NCBI GenBank assembly: GCA_014155875.1
Contig: JACEFZ010002133.1
Span: forward strand, 115,001 to 179,000
Reading direction: 5' to 3'
DNA from: Cepaea nemoralis
Lineage: Eukaryota > Mollusca > Gastropoda > Stylommatophora > Helicidae
DNA: 64,000 nt
Shown here: positions 32,691 through 43,974 of the stretch, in pieces
Layout: each line of letters opens with the position of its first letter
Numbering within the stretch: position 1 is the first letter of the stretch
Made by a program: the position numbers and the translations under genes
The notes under the pieces: generated by a model
What the model saw: the letters and a program-made list of their open reading frames with translations, nothing else
Told to the model about the DNA's origin: nothing
Database searches by the model: none

Positions 32691-35035
32691 TAGGAATTAG
32701 TGAACATCGCTGGAGCGGCAAGGGACATTTTACAACTGAAAATGGAAATATTTTCATTATTCTGGTAGAGACGCCGGAGGCCAGAGTGGAGTGGCATTTT
32801 GTTTAGATAAGACAACTGCAAAAGCTTTAATGGGATATAATCCAGTTAGTGATAGAATCCTCACTATTAGACTTAAAGGCCGTCCATAAAACACAACTCT
32901 CATACAGATATATGCACCTACTTCAACAGCAGAGGAGGACGAAATTGAAGATTTTTACAACACACTACAAGACACATTAAATAAGATTGGTCATAATGAT
33001 ATAGCAATAATAATGGGAGATTTTTATGCAAAAGTAGGTGCAGGAAGAGCTGAAAATGATAGACACGTTTTAGGAAAATTTGGATTAGGAAATAGAAATG
33101 ATGCAGGTGACAAATTAATTTAATTTCGCACAGAAAATGAGTTAACGATAGCCAACACACTTTTTAAACAACATCCAAGACGACTCTTCACATGGAAGTC
33201 TCCAGACAGTTTTACCAAAAATCAGATAGATTATATTTTAATACAAAGAAGATGGAGATCAAGCATAACATCTGCAAAAACCTTACGATGTGCAGACTGT
33301 GATACAGATCATCAGTTAATAGAAGCAGATCTGAAATTAAAACTCAAAAAGCTTTCCCGAGGACCAAGGCCACTTCGTTTTGATCTCACAAAAATACCAG
33401 ACGCAAACAACATAGAAGTTAGGAATCGCTTTGGGGGTCTTGATGTCTGTACAAGAAGAAATGACACCTGATGAACTGGCAGTACAAGCTAGAGATATCT
33501 TGATAACTGCAGCCAAAGATTTAATTCCGACCAAGAAAAAGCAACTTAAGCCATGGATTACATCAGACACGTTAGAATTAATAAAACAACGAAGGGAGCT
33601 GAAACAGAAAGGAGATGAATCCGATAGCAGGATGAAGTATAAATCTTTAACTCGAGAAATAAGAAAGAACACAAGAAAGGACAAAAATCAATATATACAA
33701 GATTGCTGTACCAGAATAGAACAATATCATAAGGCTGGAAGAGATTATGAAATGTTCAAAGAAATGAAGTTATTGACAAGAAATGTTCAACCTCAATTGA
33801 ATGTTATCTGTGACAAGATGGGAAATACCTTAACAGAATCTAGACAAATTCTAGAAAGATGGCAGGAGTACTGCAGTGGAATGTATGATATGAGTGATAG
33901 TGAGGATATGAATGAAATACATGAGCCAATGACAGCAGAGACAGAACCTGAACCCTCATTAGATGAAATTGCTTGGGCTATAAGGAACCTGAAGAATGGT
34001 AAATCACCTGGATGTGATGAGATACCAGCTGAACTAATTAAAGCGGGAGGAGAAGAAAGCATACACATATATCATGCATTATGTACAAAGATTTGGAAAT
34101 ATGGTATATGGCCAAAAGATTGGAAGAGAACTATCTTCATTCCAATACCAAAAAAGGGCAACCTGAAATTATGCACTAACTATAGAACTGTTGCCCTGAT
34201 CAGTCATGCAAGTAAAATTCTACTAAAAGTCATAATGCGAAGACTTAGTAAGAAAATGGAAGAAGAGATTAACGTGGTTCAAGCTGGATTTAGACAAGGA
34301 AGAGGAACAAGAGATCACATATTCAACATGCGTTTAATAATAGAGAAGAGCAGAGAATTTAATGTAAACCTATTCTCATGTTTTGTGGATTATTCAAAGG
34401 CATTTGACTGTGTACAGCATCAGAAACTTTGGGAAATCATGAGGTATATGGGCTTTCTATCACATGTAGTACATCTCATAAAAATGCTATATCAAGACCA
34501 ACAAGCAGCAGTTAGAATAGATGGCGAGACATCAGATTGGTTTGACATCAAGCAAGGAGTCCTTCAGGGCTGCGTGCTGTCACCCTATTTGTTTAACCTG
34601 TACGCCGAAAATATAATGAGAAATGTAAGAAATGATATAAACAGGGAGCCATATGATGACCGAAATATCGGCGGTCATGACATACCAGAGATTCGATATA
34701 CTGATGATACAGTATTACTATCCACAACACAGAATGGCATAGAAAACCTAATAGCCTCAACCCAATTAAATAGTGAAAATCACAACTTATATCTTAACAT
34801 AGCAAAAACAAAGATAATGCATACAGATAAAACTACTATGGAGAAAGAAAAATACATTAATGGGAGAAAATTGGAGGTGGTGGAAAATTTTGAATATCTT
34901 GGGTCATTGATTACCAATAATGGTGACACAATGAAAGAAATTAAACGGCGACTATCCATTGCTCTTCAAAGACTAAAACAGATGAATAAATTATGGAGTG
35001 GGACAGACAGAACTACAAAAATTAGATTTTTAAGA
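32691..35035 (+). pseudogene. LINE with endonuclease and nearly complete reverse transcriptase
   Basis: The endonuclease (32691-33440) is in a different frame from the RT and has stops: ISEHRWSGKGHFTTENG, then LIQIYAPTSTAEEDEIEDFY, AIIMGDFYAKVGAGRAE and KNQIDYIL. The RT ORF, 33431-35068, has 545 codons: a Lys-rich linker, LKNGKSPGCDEIPAELIKAG (about 33985-34050), IFIPIPKKGNLKLCTNYRTV, NVVQAGFRQGRGTRDHIFNM, FVDYSKAFDCVQHQKLWEIM, GVLQGCVLSPYLFNLYAENI, RYTDDTVLL (34695-34721, so YTDD in place of YADD) and FEYLGSLITNNGDTMKEIKR. It breaks off after WSGTDRTTKIRFL (about 35034), where a scrap of another LINE on the minus strand joins ('gtctgtccatggcattcttt'), so the C-terminus is lost. Confidence 0.88.
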
Positions 35036-35079
35036 GTCTGTCCATGGCATTCTTTGCGTTTTCTTTAGAAACCACAAAA

Positions 35080-35330
35080 GTTCAGTGAATGCGAAAGATT
35101 CTCAATGCCAATGAATTTCTTCACCTCACGTTTTCTTGACCAGGACTTCTTGAATGATATTGATATAAAGAATTAGACATGGCCGAGGACCAGTGTAACA
35201 ATTTTGAAATGGCTGTTATCCTCGGGGATTTCAACATCAGAGTAGCAACGAGAAGGTGAGTGGTGATACTGGTGGCTATGGCTTAGGTGATAGGAATGAG
35301 AGAGATGACGATGAATAGGCGAAGTGAGCA
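35080..35330 (+). pseudogene. LINE endonuclease scrap
   Basis: 'atcctcggggatttcaacat' (35218) translates to the endonuclease box ILGDFNIRV, then a shifted frame follows with GDTGGYGLGDRNERDDDE-like residues. A short orphan piece. Confidence 0.5.
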
Positions 35331-35479
35331 GGACAAAACCTGGTCTGGCACAGTCAAGGCCTATTTTCGCACTGGCGAAAGGCCGTGCAAGTTTATGGGG
35401 TTTATGTAGACAAATATTATGTTTAAAGGAAGTGTCATTTATGTTTGTAAATTTCATTCCTTTTGATCAAATATTTCTC

Positions 35480-35620
<141 letters not shown>

Positions 35621-35628
35621 ATGCCAAA

Positions 35629-36165
35629 TGCTGGTGCTATTACGTTTACATAGAGAATATTTAAAATATAATAACATGATAGTAATGCCTAGATTGATCA
35701 CTACGCTTATTAATAGCGTTTTAAATTCTGCGGAATTACTAGACATCTAAAAGAAAAGTACCTAGATACCCTATGATAAGGGGACATAAACGTCTAATAT
35801 TGTGACAAGGGAAATTAATTTGAAAAAGAAAATAATATATCTAGTATGCTATCATAATCTTATCTATAAATGTCTTACATTTTCTTGTAGAAATAAAAGA
35901 GTCAGTACTGGAGTCAGATTTAATAACCATACAATAAGACTAATAATTTTGTTATAAAATTTGTTTGTTATCTTTACGTAATTGCATTTTATAATCAAAT
36001 TTTGGACTTTGTCATTTATATTTAATTCTTAAGTTTGTACTTCTAATGATACCTAAGATAAATATATAGATAATATCCCCTCTTTGGGGAAACATTTTTT
36101 TACTGGCCTGCTAGGGCCACACAAAATTTAGAGACAATTAACCACCCCACCCCATACTTTGATAT
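35629..36165. repeat. 530-bp AT-rich duplicated block, copy 1
   Basis: From 'tattacgtttacatagagaa' to 'ccaccccaccccatactttg' it matches 38988-39517 with few changes. It includes a small hairpin 'cccctctttgggg'. No known family; its ends are sharp on both sides. Confidence 0.85.
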
Positions 36166-36240
36166 GAATTCCTAACAATTTGATACATTTAGCTCCTGCG
36201 AAAAGTAAAGACATACTAGACACAGACTAAGAACTGCATC
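36166..36240. other. Short spacer
   Basis: Separates the duplicated block from the LINE tail. Nothing seen. Confidence 0.4.
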
Positions 36241-37165
36241 TTCAATCAATCAATCATGTGCCATGCCGGAAAGCGTGGGCGGTCATGACTCGCCATTTCA
36301 TTCGATCACCAGAGTCGTGGATCAGCTCAGTGTTCCTGTCTCGTCCATGCCATGTGGCCAAGCCATCCAGGTATTTTCCTCTCGGTCTTCCTCTTGTTCT
36401 GTTCCCCTCGATCTTGCCAGTTGTCAATAAGTTCTCCAATCCATTTCTTCTCATAACATGTCCAAAAAATTTTGACTGTCTTCGTCTAATTTCTCTAATC
36501 AGTCTACGATTTTCATTTGTCTCCTGTAGTACTTGGTCATTGGATTTTCTATCTGTCCATGGTACTCTTTGCATTTTCCTCAGAAACCACATTTCTGTAG
36601 CCATCAAATGTTTTTCAGCTTGACTGCACATTGTCCAAGTTTCACATCCATACAAAAGAACAGGCTCTATGTACCCCCTCAACACTCTTTTTCTCGTTTC
36701 AATTGACATCTTTTTATTGGTCAGAATGTTTTTCATCTTGCTAAAGGCTACTTTCGCCATGGCGATTCTTGTTCTAATCTCTTCAAGGCATCTCCCATCA
36801 GATGTTATGACTGTTCCGAGATAATTGTATCGATTCACTTGTTGAAGAATATTCCCATTTACTTGTATATTACATTGTGGTACTTCGTTCTTCCTAGTGA
36901 CGACCATAACCTGTGTCTTCTTACAATTTAATTCCAACCCCAGCTGCTCACTGTGTACAACAACCGCGTCTACTAATTGTTGCAGATCCTGTGCATTGTC
37001 TGCAATCAATACTGTATCATCTGCATATCTAATGTTATTGATGCTTCTTCTTCCAATGCTGATTCCATTTATATCTTCTATATTTCTGAAAATATTTTCA
37101 CTGTATAGGGAAAAAAGATCTGGAGACATTACATATCCCTGCCTAATGCCTCTCTTAATAGGTTG
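36241..37165 (-). mobile_element. LINE 3' half, open reading frame intact (291 codons)
   Basis: Minus strand. MSPDLFSLYSENIFRNIEDI at the start, catalytic INNIRYADDTVLIADNAQDL, QVNRYNYLGTVITSDGRCLE, GYIEPVLLYGCETWTMCSQA, FFGHVMRRNGLENLLTTGKI, TRGRPRGKYLDGLATWHGRD, ending MTAHAFRHGT, stop at 36254. The open frame and YADD box make it the freshest copy of this family here. 5' truncation is at about 37165; the 3' tail is 'gattgattgattga' at 36241-36253. Related copies: 17879-18726, 20599-21235, 40985-41190 (minus) and 42915-43330 (plus). Confidence 0.9.
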
Positions 37166-37785
37166 ATATCTTACTGCATCTTACAAGGGTGAAAGCAAAG
37201 TGTGACTTATTCAAAATGAGAAGCAATTCCAATTCCAGTTCCAATTTTCGAGAAAAAAAAATTCAAAATTCGGTCTCGTCAAACCTGCTTCCTCAGCGTC
37301 GGTTATTGTTGAGATCCGTGGTTGTGTGGATTGTTAGTCCTAATTCATACTGGTTTTATTGGTTCCGCTCTGTTTGTCGGATAAAGTTCTTTTGTGCTGT
37401 CTGGTTATTTTCTTCTGTCTTATGCTGTGTTGTTCTCACCTGGGGCTGGTCCCGGTCATGTTCAGTTCTCCATAAGGACTCGATATTGGCAAAGGCAGAG
37501 AATTTAAGTGCAGTCTCAGGTTGTTCTCCCGGCCACCTGCCCGTCCTCCTCTACGTTCGCTTTCTTGTTTTCGTCATCGGTGTATGGGTTGGTGCGACAA
37601 CAAGACGACCAGGTCTCCCTGTCATCCCCGTTCAGGAGCTCTCCGTTAGAGCCAACTCACCATCCTGCCACTCACCCCGCCACTCAGGTTTTTTTTTTTA
37701 AATTAAAGATATATGTGTATATATACGCACATACATTTTAAAAAAAATAAACATTATAGGCATATAAATATATACAATGTAGGGA
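37166..37785. other. Non-coding block of unknown origin
   Basis: A plus-strand frame of 170 codons (37189-37701) shows no family resemblance and no codon pattern that convinces me. It ends at a T run and an AT-rich stretch. Possibly a retroposon 5' region. Confidence 0.35.
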
Positions 37786-38975
37786 GGTTATGTGGCCTTC
37801 CCAGTTCTGCAGATGAACTGTCTGACCAGCCGCTGTATTTCTGGGTTGCTGTTTATGTGTAGGCACTCCGTCATTGTCAATGGAGTCCCAGCTTTGACGA
37901 AGTGATCTCTTAGCTCCCTTCGTTCACTATTGTACTTGTCGCATGCTAGTAAATAGTGTTCAATGGTGTTGTTTTCTAGGCATGCTCTGCAGAATGGGTT
38001 TTCTCTTGTGTCTTTCCAGTTACCTAGCCTGATTCTCCACAGCTGTCTGTTTGTCGGTGCTTTCATTTTGGTCTTGACTTATGGCTTGTAGCTGGGTTCA
38101 CCCAAGTACTTGTATGCATGGCGATCCTTTAGCGCTGTCTACGCCACTGTTTCCTCCATTCCTGGAGAATGTAGTTTTTGATGATATTCTTCCCTTCTAC
38201 TTTACCTAGGCCTGTGCTGATTTTATTATTGCTGGTTAGTCCTCGTTTCGCCGCTCTGTCTGCTTGTTCGTTTCCCAGGATACCCTTGTTGACTGGTATC
38301 CATCCGATGGTGACTTGGCATCCCATGTATCTGAGGTTGGTGGCTGTCGCTAATATCTCCTCTTTTATGTCGGGTCTGTTTCCTCTAGCGAAGTTCCCGA
38401 GCGTTTGTACTGAGGACAGGGAGTCTGTTAATATACACAGTCTCAGTGGTGGTTTTTCAGCTGCAATCTCCAGGCCTTTCGTTATGGCTACCAGTTCTGT
38501 CGTGCATACTGCTGTCTGGTCTGTTAGTTTGAACTGTTTCTTCAGCTTCCAGATCTGGGACCACTACTCCTGCTCCTACCTGTCCATGTTCGCTCTTAGA
38601 CCCGTCTGTGTATATTATGAGGTTGTCCTTACTGATTTCTTGTATGTACGTCTCTTGCATCTGTGTCCTCCGTGTCCCTGGTGATGGTCTTTGCCAGATT
38701 AGAGTCTGTGAATGGGACTGTTAGTTCCCATGGTGGGATTGTTGGCTTGAACCGGCTAGTCTGTTTCAGGGTTTCTGCTAGCTCGATTTCTTCCTTCATC
38801 TTCTCTGCTGCTTCCCATCCTGCCGGTCTTTGCAGTTTTACTATTGGGATGCCCCCCCCCCCCCCTTTGCTGTGGTTGTCACTGAACGTTTGGTATCCAG
38901 GGTGGTCTTCGTCTTGTGCTATTTACGCCTCAGACTCAGTGGTAGAACACCCAGTGCTACCTCAATGCATTCTTC
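37786..38975 (-). pseudogene. LINE RNase H and C-terminal zinc region
   Basis: Minus strand. RNase H pieces: DNLIIYTDGSKSEHGQVGAG (38577-38640), LCILTDSLSSVQTLGNF-like residues near 38400-38450, and IGWIPVNKGILGNEQADRAA (38240-38300). Then the C-terminal segment MKAPTNRQLWRIRLG.. with FCRACLENNTIEHYLLACDK (37935-37995), a zinc-knuckle-like CX2C..HX4C, ending at 37791. This order is that of I/Jockey-like LINEs with RNase H. Frames are broken between pieces; a C run at about 38855-38870 marks one break. Confidence 0.82.
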
Positions 38976-38987
38976 TCCAGGTAGAAT

Positions 38988-39517
38988 GTTATTACGTTTA
39001 CATAGAGAATATTTAAAATATAATACCATGACAGTAATGCCTAGATTGATCACTACGCTTACTAATAGCGTTTTAAATTCTGCGGAATTACTAGACATCT
39101 AAAAGAAAAGTACCTAGATACCCAATGATAAGGGGACATAAACATCTAATATTGTGTCAAGGGAAATTACTTTAATTTGAAAAAGAAAATAATATATCTA
39201 GTATGCTATCATAATATTATCTATAAATGTCTTACATTTTTTGTAGAAATAAAAAGAGTCATTACAGGAGTCAGATTTAATAACCATTACAATAAGACTA
39301 TTAATTTTGTTTTAAAATTTGTTTGTTATCTTTACGTAATTGCATTTTATAATGAAATTTTGCATTTTGTCATTTATATTTAATTCTTAAGTTTGTACTT
39401 TTAATGATACGCAGGAAATTTGAAGATCACAATATCCCCTCTTTGGGGAAACAATTTTTTACTGGCCTGCTAGGGCCACACAAAATTTAGAGACAATTAA
39501 CCACCCCACCCCATACT
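38988..39517. repeat. 530-bp AT-rich duplicated block, copy 2
   Basis: Matches 35629-36165 in direct orientation. Its right end, 'ccatactttgat', runs straight into the (GATT)n tail of a LINE 3' end, whereas copy 1 continues 'ccatactttgatatgaattc', so copy 2 is cut by that LINE. Confidence 0.85.
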
Positions 39518-39519
39518 TT

Positions 39520-39772
39520 GATTGATTGATTGATTGATTTAGGAACCCACATCACAGCATTCGGGACATTCCCATAAGCGCTCCGTCCCCATCCTCAGCA
39601 GCCAGCGAAGAGCTCCAACACTAATAGTTCCAATAGCAATTTGATTATATGTCCGTCTCGCCTTTCCTCCGAGCGCCGAGCGTCGGCCAGATCCCCTCGT
39701 CACACCTCGTTGTCTCATTCTTACCAGACCATGGTGATCCATCTGCTCCTCCGAGGTGTACACGTGCTCCCA
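39520..39772 (-). mobile_element. LINE 3' end with (AATC)n tail, right junction copy
   Basis: Very similar to 19887-20175 (VRMRQRGVTRGSGRRSALGG; TERLWECPECCDVGS, stop, AATC tail). Its 5' truncation point 'gtgctcccacg' adjoins 'tatgaaagacattga', the same 12 bases that adjoin the tail of the left copy. Confidence 0.85.
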
Positions 39773-39776
39773 CGTA

Positions 39777-40260
39777 TGAAAGACATTGAAAGATAATACA
39801 AAATCTGTATCTATTATTAACGGAAATGATACGGCGTTAACAGCTGCTGCAATAGGTAAGGGGGAAGCAAGAATTGGATTATGAACAACAATTGTTGCAG
39901 CGCCAATAGTTTTAGAAATGGAAATTGCAGCATTAGGAATGGGAACCGGAAGTATTATTTTAAAATATATCGATAAAAAATTAGAATATAAATCTGATAA
40001 ACATAAACAGATTTTAATTGTATCAATTAATACAATTCATAATCATATTTCCTCAACGCTGGAATATGGAAGTATTTCTGAAGAAGAATTTAAACTTATT
40101 TTAGAAGAAGAAAGCACATTTTGAAAGATAAAAGAAAAAATAAGACATCATAGTGTGAAAAAATTGTTAATGTGGATTATTCATAAGAGAAAGAAGAACT
40201 CATACAAAAAAATTAAGAGATTTTTTAGACTCTGCAAAATTAAAGTAGCTGTAAGATTAT
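39777..40260 (+). pseudogene. Maverick-type ORF (PW-like), C-terminal part
   Basis: Resumes the ORF broken at 19890. Pieces: ISIINGNDTALTAAAIGKG-like residues at 39806-39865, a stop near 39880, then a hydrophobic Ala/Gly-rich segment and 39918-40124 (MEIAALGMGTGSIILKYIDK; HNHISSTLEYGSISEEEFKL), then a Lys-rich tail. A hydrophobic 'VAAP' stretch followed by a helical tail with 'ISEEEF' is typical of a conserved ORF in the capsid cluster of Maverick/Polinton elements. It carries stops and a frameshift, and is ended by a SINE at 40273. Confidence 0.6.
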
Positions 40261-40272
40261 CAATGTTTGTTT

Positions 40273-40512
40273 TGCGTATCCTTTACAGGACATCGTTTCG
40301 AGATCAGCATCTTTCAAGTGATTGTTGATTTCTTGGCAAGATTACGCTCAGTAGTTTGCCATTGCTTTCTGAGCGGCCGGCTCATTTACCCCGCAAGTCA
40401 CCAGCGCGGGTAGAACCGCTTCCAATTCTCGCGCGCTGCGAAACCCTGCGTGGATAAACGGGATTACGGAGAAATTCGCGTAACCCCTCGGCCAGAGAGA
40501 CCGGCAGGATTA
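40273..40512 (-). repeat. SINE family 2, best-preserved minus copy
   Basis: On the minus strand: 'gccggtctctctggccgagg' (A box), a tRNA-like 70 bases, 'agaaagcaatggcaaactac', 'gtaatcttgccaagaaatca', and the tail 'gtcctgtaaaggatacgc'. Flanks 'agattatcaat' and 'ggattattaat' look like a decayed target duplication in Maverick sequence. Confidence 0.85.
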
Positions 40513-40662
40513 TTAATAAGATGCAGAAATTTGGCAAAACCAAACCGTTACTTTACAAAAATGGCCTTCTTAAGTACTAAAGATCCAATTTTAAAAAAAA
40601 AGATCCAATGGTGAATGAATATCAAAATACTAAAAGAAACAATCAGTTACATAATCTGGCTA
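40513..40662 (+). pseudogene. Start of a further Maverick-type ORF
   Basis: Residues MAFLSTKDPILKKK (from 40561), then, one frame over, DPMVNEYQNTKRNNQLHN. The DP-x-V-x-EY motif near an N-terminus is shared by a conserved ORF next to the capsid genes in these elements. It is cut at about 40660 where minisatellite sequence begins, the right border of the relic. Confidence 0.45.
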
Positions 40663-40850
40663 TTGTGTGGATGATATCAGGTACTCAATATGTGTATCAT
40701 GTTGTGTGAAAAGATAGCAGGTACTCAATGTATGTATCCTATTGTGTGGACGATATCAAGTACACAGTCAATATATGTATCCTTTTGCTTGGATGATATC
40801 AGGTACTCAGCCAATATGTGTATCCTTTTGTGTGGAGATAATCTTATTTA
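40663..40850 (+). repeat. Minisatellite, continuation of the donor-derived array
   Basis: Units 'gtgtggatgatatcaggtac' plus 'tcaatatgtgtatc' are homologous to the 13935-14345 array. The two arrays bracket the whole 26-kb block, as expected if the mobile DNA entered a single array. Confidence 0.8.
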
Positions 40851-40984
40851 AATATGTTTTTGGTTTAAAAAAAACAAATACTTATCTTCATCATTCAGCT
40901 CACAACATGGGAAACATTTTAATGTGCCACTATTTGACCGATACATTGATTGCTTTTTTTTTTCATTCTGCTGTCTGAGATTTA
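40851..40984. other. Short spacer
   Basis: Nothing recognised; ends with 'catcaccatcatcatcatg', a LINE tail. Confidence 0.4.
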
Positions 40985-41190
40985 TCATCACCATCATCAT
41001 CATGTGCCATGGAGATAAGTGTGGACTATCTCATGTGATCGCCAGAGTCTTGTATCAGTTGTGTGGTCTTGCTCTGAATATGTCGTGTGGCCAAGCTTTT
41101 CGGATATTTAATTATTTGCCTTCCCCGCGCTGTTTCCCCATCAATTCTGCCATTGTCACTACGATTCTAATTCCAAGTTCTCCTCAGAAA
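40985..41190 (-). mobile_element. LINE 3'-end fragment with (ATG)n tail
   Basis: 'atgtgccatggagataagtg' and the following 150 bases align with the 3' end of the 36241-37165 family, strongly diverged. Confidence 0.65.
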
Positions 41191-41219
41191 TGTGCTTCCA
41201 CGTATCAGTTCACAGACTG

Positions 41220-42185
41220 GCGTGTCAGCTGTGCTTACATGTATCATCACAGACTGACATGTCAGTTGTGCTTACATGTATCACATCACAGACTGACGTG
41301 TCAGTTGTGCTTACATGTATCACATCACAGACTGACGTGTCAGTTGTGCTTACATGTATCACATCACAGAATGACGTGTCAGTTGTGCTTACATGTATCA
41401 CATCACAGACTGACGTGTCAGTTGTGCTTACATATATCACATCACAGACTGACGTGTCAGTTGCGCTTACGTGTATTACATCACAGACTGACGTGTCAGT
41501 TGTGCTTACATGTATCACATCACAGACTGACGTGTCAGTTGTGCTTACATATATCACATCACAGACTGACGTGTCAGTTGCGCTTACATATATCACATCA
41601 CCTACTGACGTGTCAGTTGCGCTTACATGTATCACATCACAGATTGATTGATTGATTGATTTAGGAACCGACATCACAGCATTCAGGATATTCCCATAAG
41701 CGCTCCGTCCCCATCCTCAGCAGCCAGCGAAGAGTTCCAACACTAATAGTTCCAGTAGCAATCTGATTATATGTCCGTCTCGCCTTTCCTCCAAGCGCCG
41801 AGCGTCGGCCAGATCCCCTATATATCACATCACAGACTGACGTGTCAATTGTGCTTACATGTATCAGATCACAGACTGACGTGTCAGTTGTGCTTACATT
41901 TATCACATCACAGACTGACGTGTCAGTGGTGCTTACATTTATCACATGACAAAATGACGTGTCAGTTGTGCTTACATGTATCAGATCACAGACTGACGTC
42001 AGTTATGCTTACATTTATCACATCACAAAATGACGTGTCAGTTGTGCTTACATGTATAAGATCACAGACTGACCGTGTCAATTGTGCTTAAATGTATCAG
42101 ATCACAGACTGACGTGTCAGTTGCGCTTACATATATCACATCACAGACTGACGTGTCAGTTGTGCTTACATTTATCAGATCACAT
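41220..42185. repeat. 39-bp minisatellite with a perfect palindrome in each unit
   Basis: Unit 'cacagactgacgtgtcagtt' plus 'gtgcttacatgtatcacat', 39 bp, about twenty copies. Each holds CTGACGTGTCAG (CTGAC-GT-GTCAG), which also contains TGACGT, the core of a CRE site. Open in several frames because 39 is a multiple of three; no gene. Split by a LINE end at 41642-41817. Confidence 0.92.
41642..41817 (-). mobile_element. LINE 3' end inserted in the 39-bp array
   Basis: Same 3' end as at 19887 and 39520 (TISVGTLRWLLRMGTERLWE, CPECCDVGS, stop, AATC tail). 'tatcacatcacag' is present on both sides, fitting a target duplication, although the array's own repetition would also supply it. Confidence 0.88.
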
Positions 42186-42547
42186 ACTTTAAGTTGTGCT
42201 TAAACTCACATAGTTAAACAACTTGCCATTGTGTCCTTGTTTAACAACTCTGTGACGTTTCGTTTATAGTTGTTGTCTAGTGAAACTTATTCTATCTGTT
42301 GGGTTGGGAGTTGAGAAGCTTCAGAGAGTGAAGAAACGGAGATGAATTGTCTTGCACATTCTAAAGTTTGCTCAAGATGGGCTCTGTAAAGTCTTACAAA
42401 TGAGCACCGATTTCAAAAATACAACCTCCTTGCATATTCATATGTGCTGAGCCTCTGTCTACAAATATGCAAAACTATGACATCCGTAACTGCCTTTGAC
42501 TACCCACAATATTAATATAGTGTGTTAACCTTGATTATTTTTAAAAG
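42186..42547 (+). other. End of intron 2, no repeat seen
   Basis: Unique sequence leading to 'ttgattatttttaaaag', a usable T-rich acceptor at 42531-42547. Confidence 0.6.
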
Positions 42548-42734
42548 ATACACACAGGACTTCAGCATAGTATCATATGGGCATATCAGGCAAATGCCCT
42601 ACCAACTGACAGTCCAACTTTGGCTGATAAATTGAAGGAGTCTGGCTATGCTACGCATATGGTTGGAAAATGGCATGTGGGATTCTACAAGAAAGAGTAC
42701 TTGCCCTGGAATCGTGGATTTGACACTTATTTTG
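42548..42734 (+). CDS. Arylsulfatase, coding exon 3
   Basis: Begins [20 protein letters not shown] directly after the GRYQ that ends exon 2, as in ARSB-type enzymes. It then carries the catalytic segment [15 protein letters not shown] (the Lys and His contact the sulfate in this family) and [12 protein letters not shown]. Phase 0 start; ends in phase 1 after the first base of a Gly codon, at 'tttg|gttcgt', a weak but legal donor. The exon lies 28.6 kb from exon 2. Confidence 0.9.
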
Positions 42735-42914
42735 GTTCGTTTTGTAATTTAGAATTGTTCTTATTCAAGAAAGTTTATGTAAAATACTTATACATGCATT
42801 TACTTAAATTATAGCTTGAATTCTTGTCAATATAAATCAATGCATTTTAAAATGTGAAATTAGCTTACAGCTTCCATAAGATATTACATCCAGACACAAA
42901 AGAAATGTTATCTA
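42735..42914 (+). other. Start of intron 3, nothing seen
   Basis: AT-rich; no repeat match. Confidence 0.5.
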
Positions 42915-43330
42915 GAACCTGTTCGGCTGTATGGTAGTGAATTTTGGAGTACGAATGAACAAATTAGAGGAGCTTATAAGCATCAGAGGTGTAATTCCTT
43001 AGATTAATGTTGTGCACAGCCAGAGTAACTAACAACGCTTGGAAAGGCCAATGAAAGTAGACATTACAAACAAGCATAAGAAGGAGAAGAAGCAATCAGT
43101 GTTCTTTGGTTATTTGATGTGAAGAGAAGCCTTGGAAAATGTCTCGATGACTGGAAAAACTCTGCTGTAGAAATGAGAAATGATGCTGGGAAGCCTAAGA
43201 TAGTGGCATGGATGAATAACATCAACTGAGTTGATCCAGAACACCAAGGACCAAGATGTGGGAGAATCATGAAAGCCTGCAAGATTTGACAGGGCTCTTG
43301 AGGATGATGATCTATTCCGTATGGACAAAG
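42915..43330 (+). mobile_element. LINE C-terminal fragment, plus strand
   Basis: Decayed pieces: PVRLYGSEFWSTNEQI (the YGCETW position), then EALENVSMTGKT, then ELIQNTKDQDV-like residues, ending in a (GATGAT) run at 43304-43313. Same broad family as 36241-37165, much older. Confidence 0.65.
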
Positions 43331-43384
43331 GCTTGTTCTTCACTTGTGCCATTAAGCTTGGATTGGAATTTAGGCTTTCAATCT

Positions 43385-43620
43385 TGAACCACCGGGCTCC
43401 GTGGCAAAGGGACTTACGGACGCGATTCGTATGTCCGCTTACCCGAGTTCGAAACAAAGCTGCGACATATTTGGCAGCAGACCGTAATGCGCTTGGTTTT
43501 AACGAGTTAGTATGGGAACAAGTCGTTCAGAAGGCAATGGCAAACTACTGAACGTAAACTTGCCAAGACATCAACAACAGCAGTAAAATTCTAGTGTGGC
43601 AGCGATGTTCTATAAAAAGG
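43385..43620 (+). repeat. SINE family 2, plus-strand copy
   Basis: tRNA-like head 'gggctccgtggcaaaggga' with B box 'cgagttcgaaac', body 'cagaaggcaatggcaaac', 'gtaaacttgccaagacatca', tail 'gatgttctataaaaaggat'. Confidence 0.8.
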
Positions 43621-43974
43621 ATATGTAAAAGAAAAAAGAAAACAAACATATTGATCCAGATGATAAAACCTGTCCGTCCTGGTACTTGGTCTTCCTGTAG
43701 CTCCATAGCCAGATTTTAGGCACAATGCAGTGCCTGTCTGGACTTTCTTGCAAGATGATGTCCGAACCACTATATGTGTTGTTTATCTATAAATGCATAC
43801 TTGTTACATTTGGTCAGAGTTTGTTAATAAAATTCACAACACTTAGATCTAACCAATCAAAAGCGAAAGACAAAGATAATTAAATTAAACCAAAGAAATA
43901 ACAACTTGATCGATTATGGTGAATCTTCACTTCAAGATACACATTTACCTATTTAGGCAGCAATGTAAATATAT
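43621..43974. other. Intron 3, nothing recognised
   Basis: No open frame or shared repeat. Confidence 0.45.

Noticed and set aside
37189..37701. 170-codon plus-strand frame as a gene
   Set aside because: No family resemblance, no splice or start evidence, and it lies between LINE fragments.
41190..41677. Plus- and minus-strand frames of about 150-240 codons over the 39-bp array
   Set aside because: Open in three frames at once, a sign of tandem repetition, not coding.
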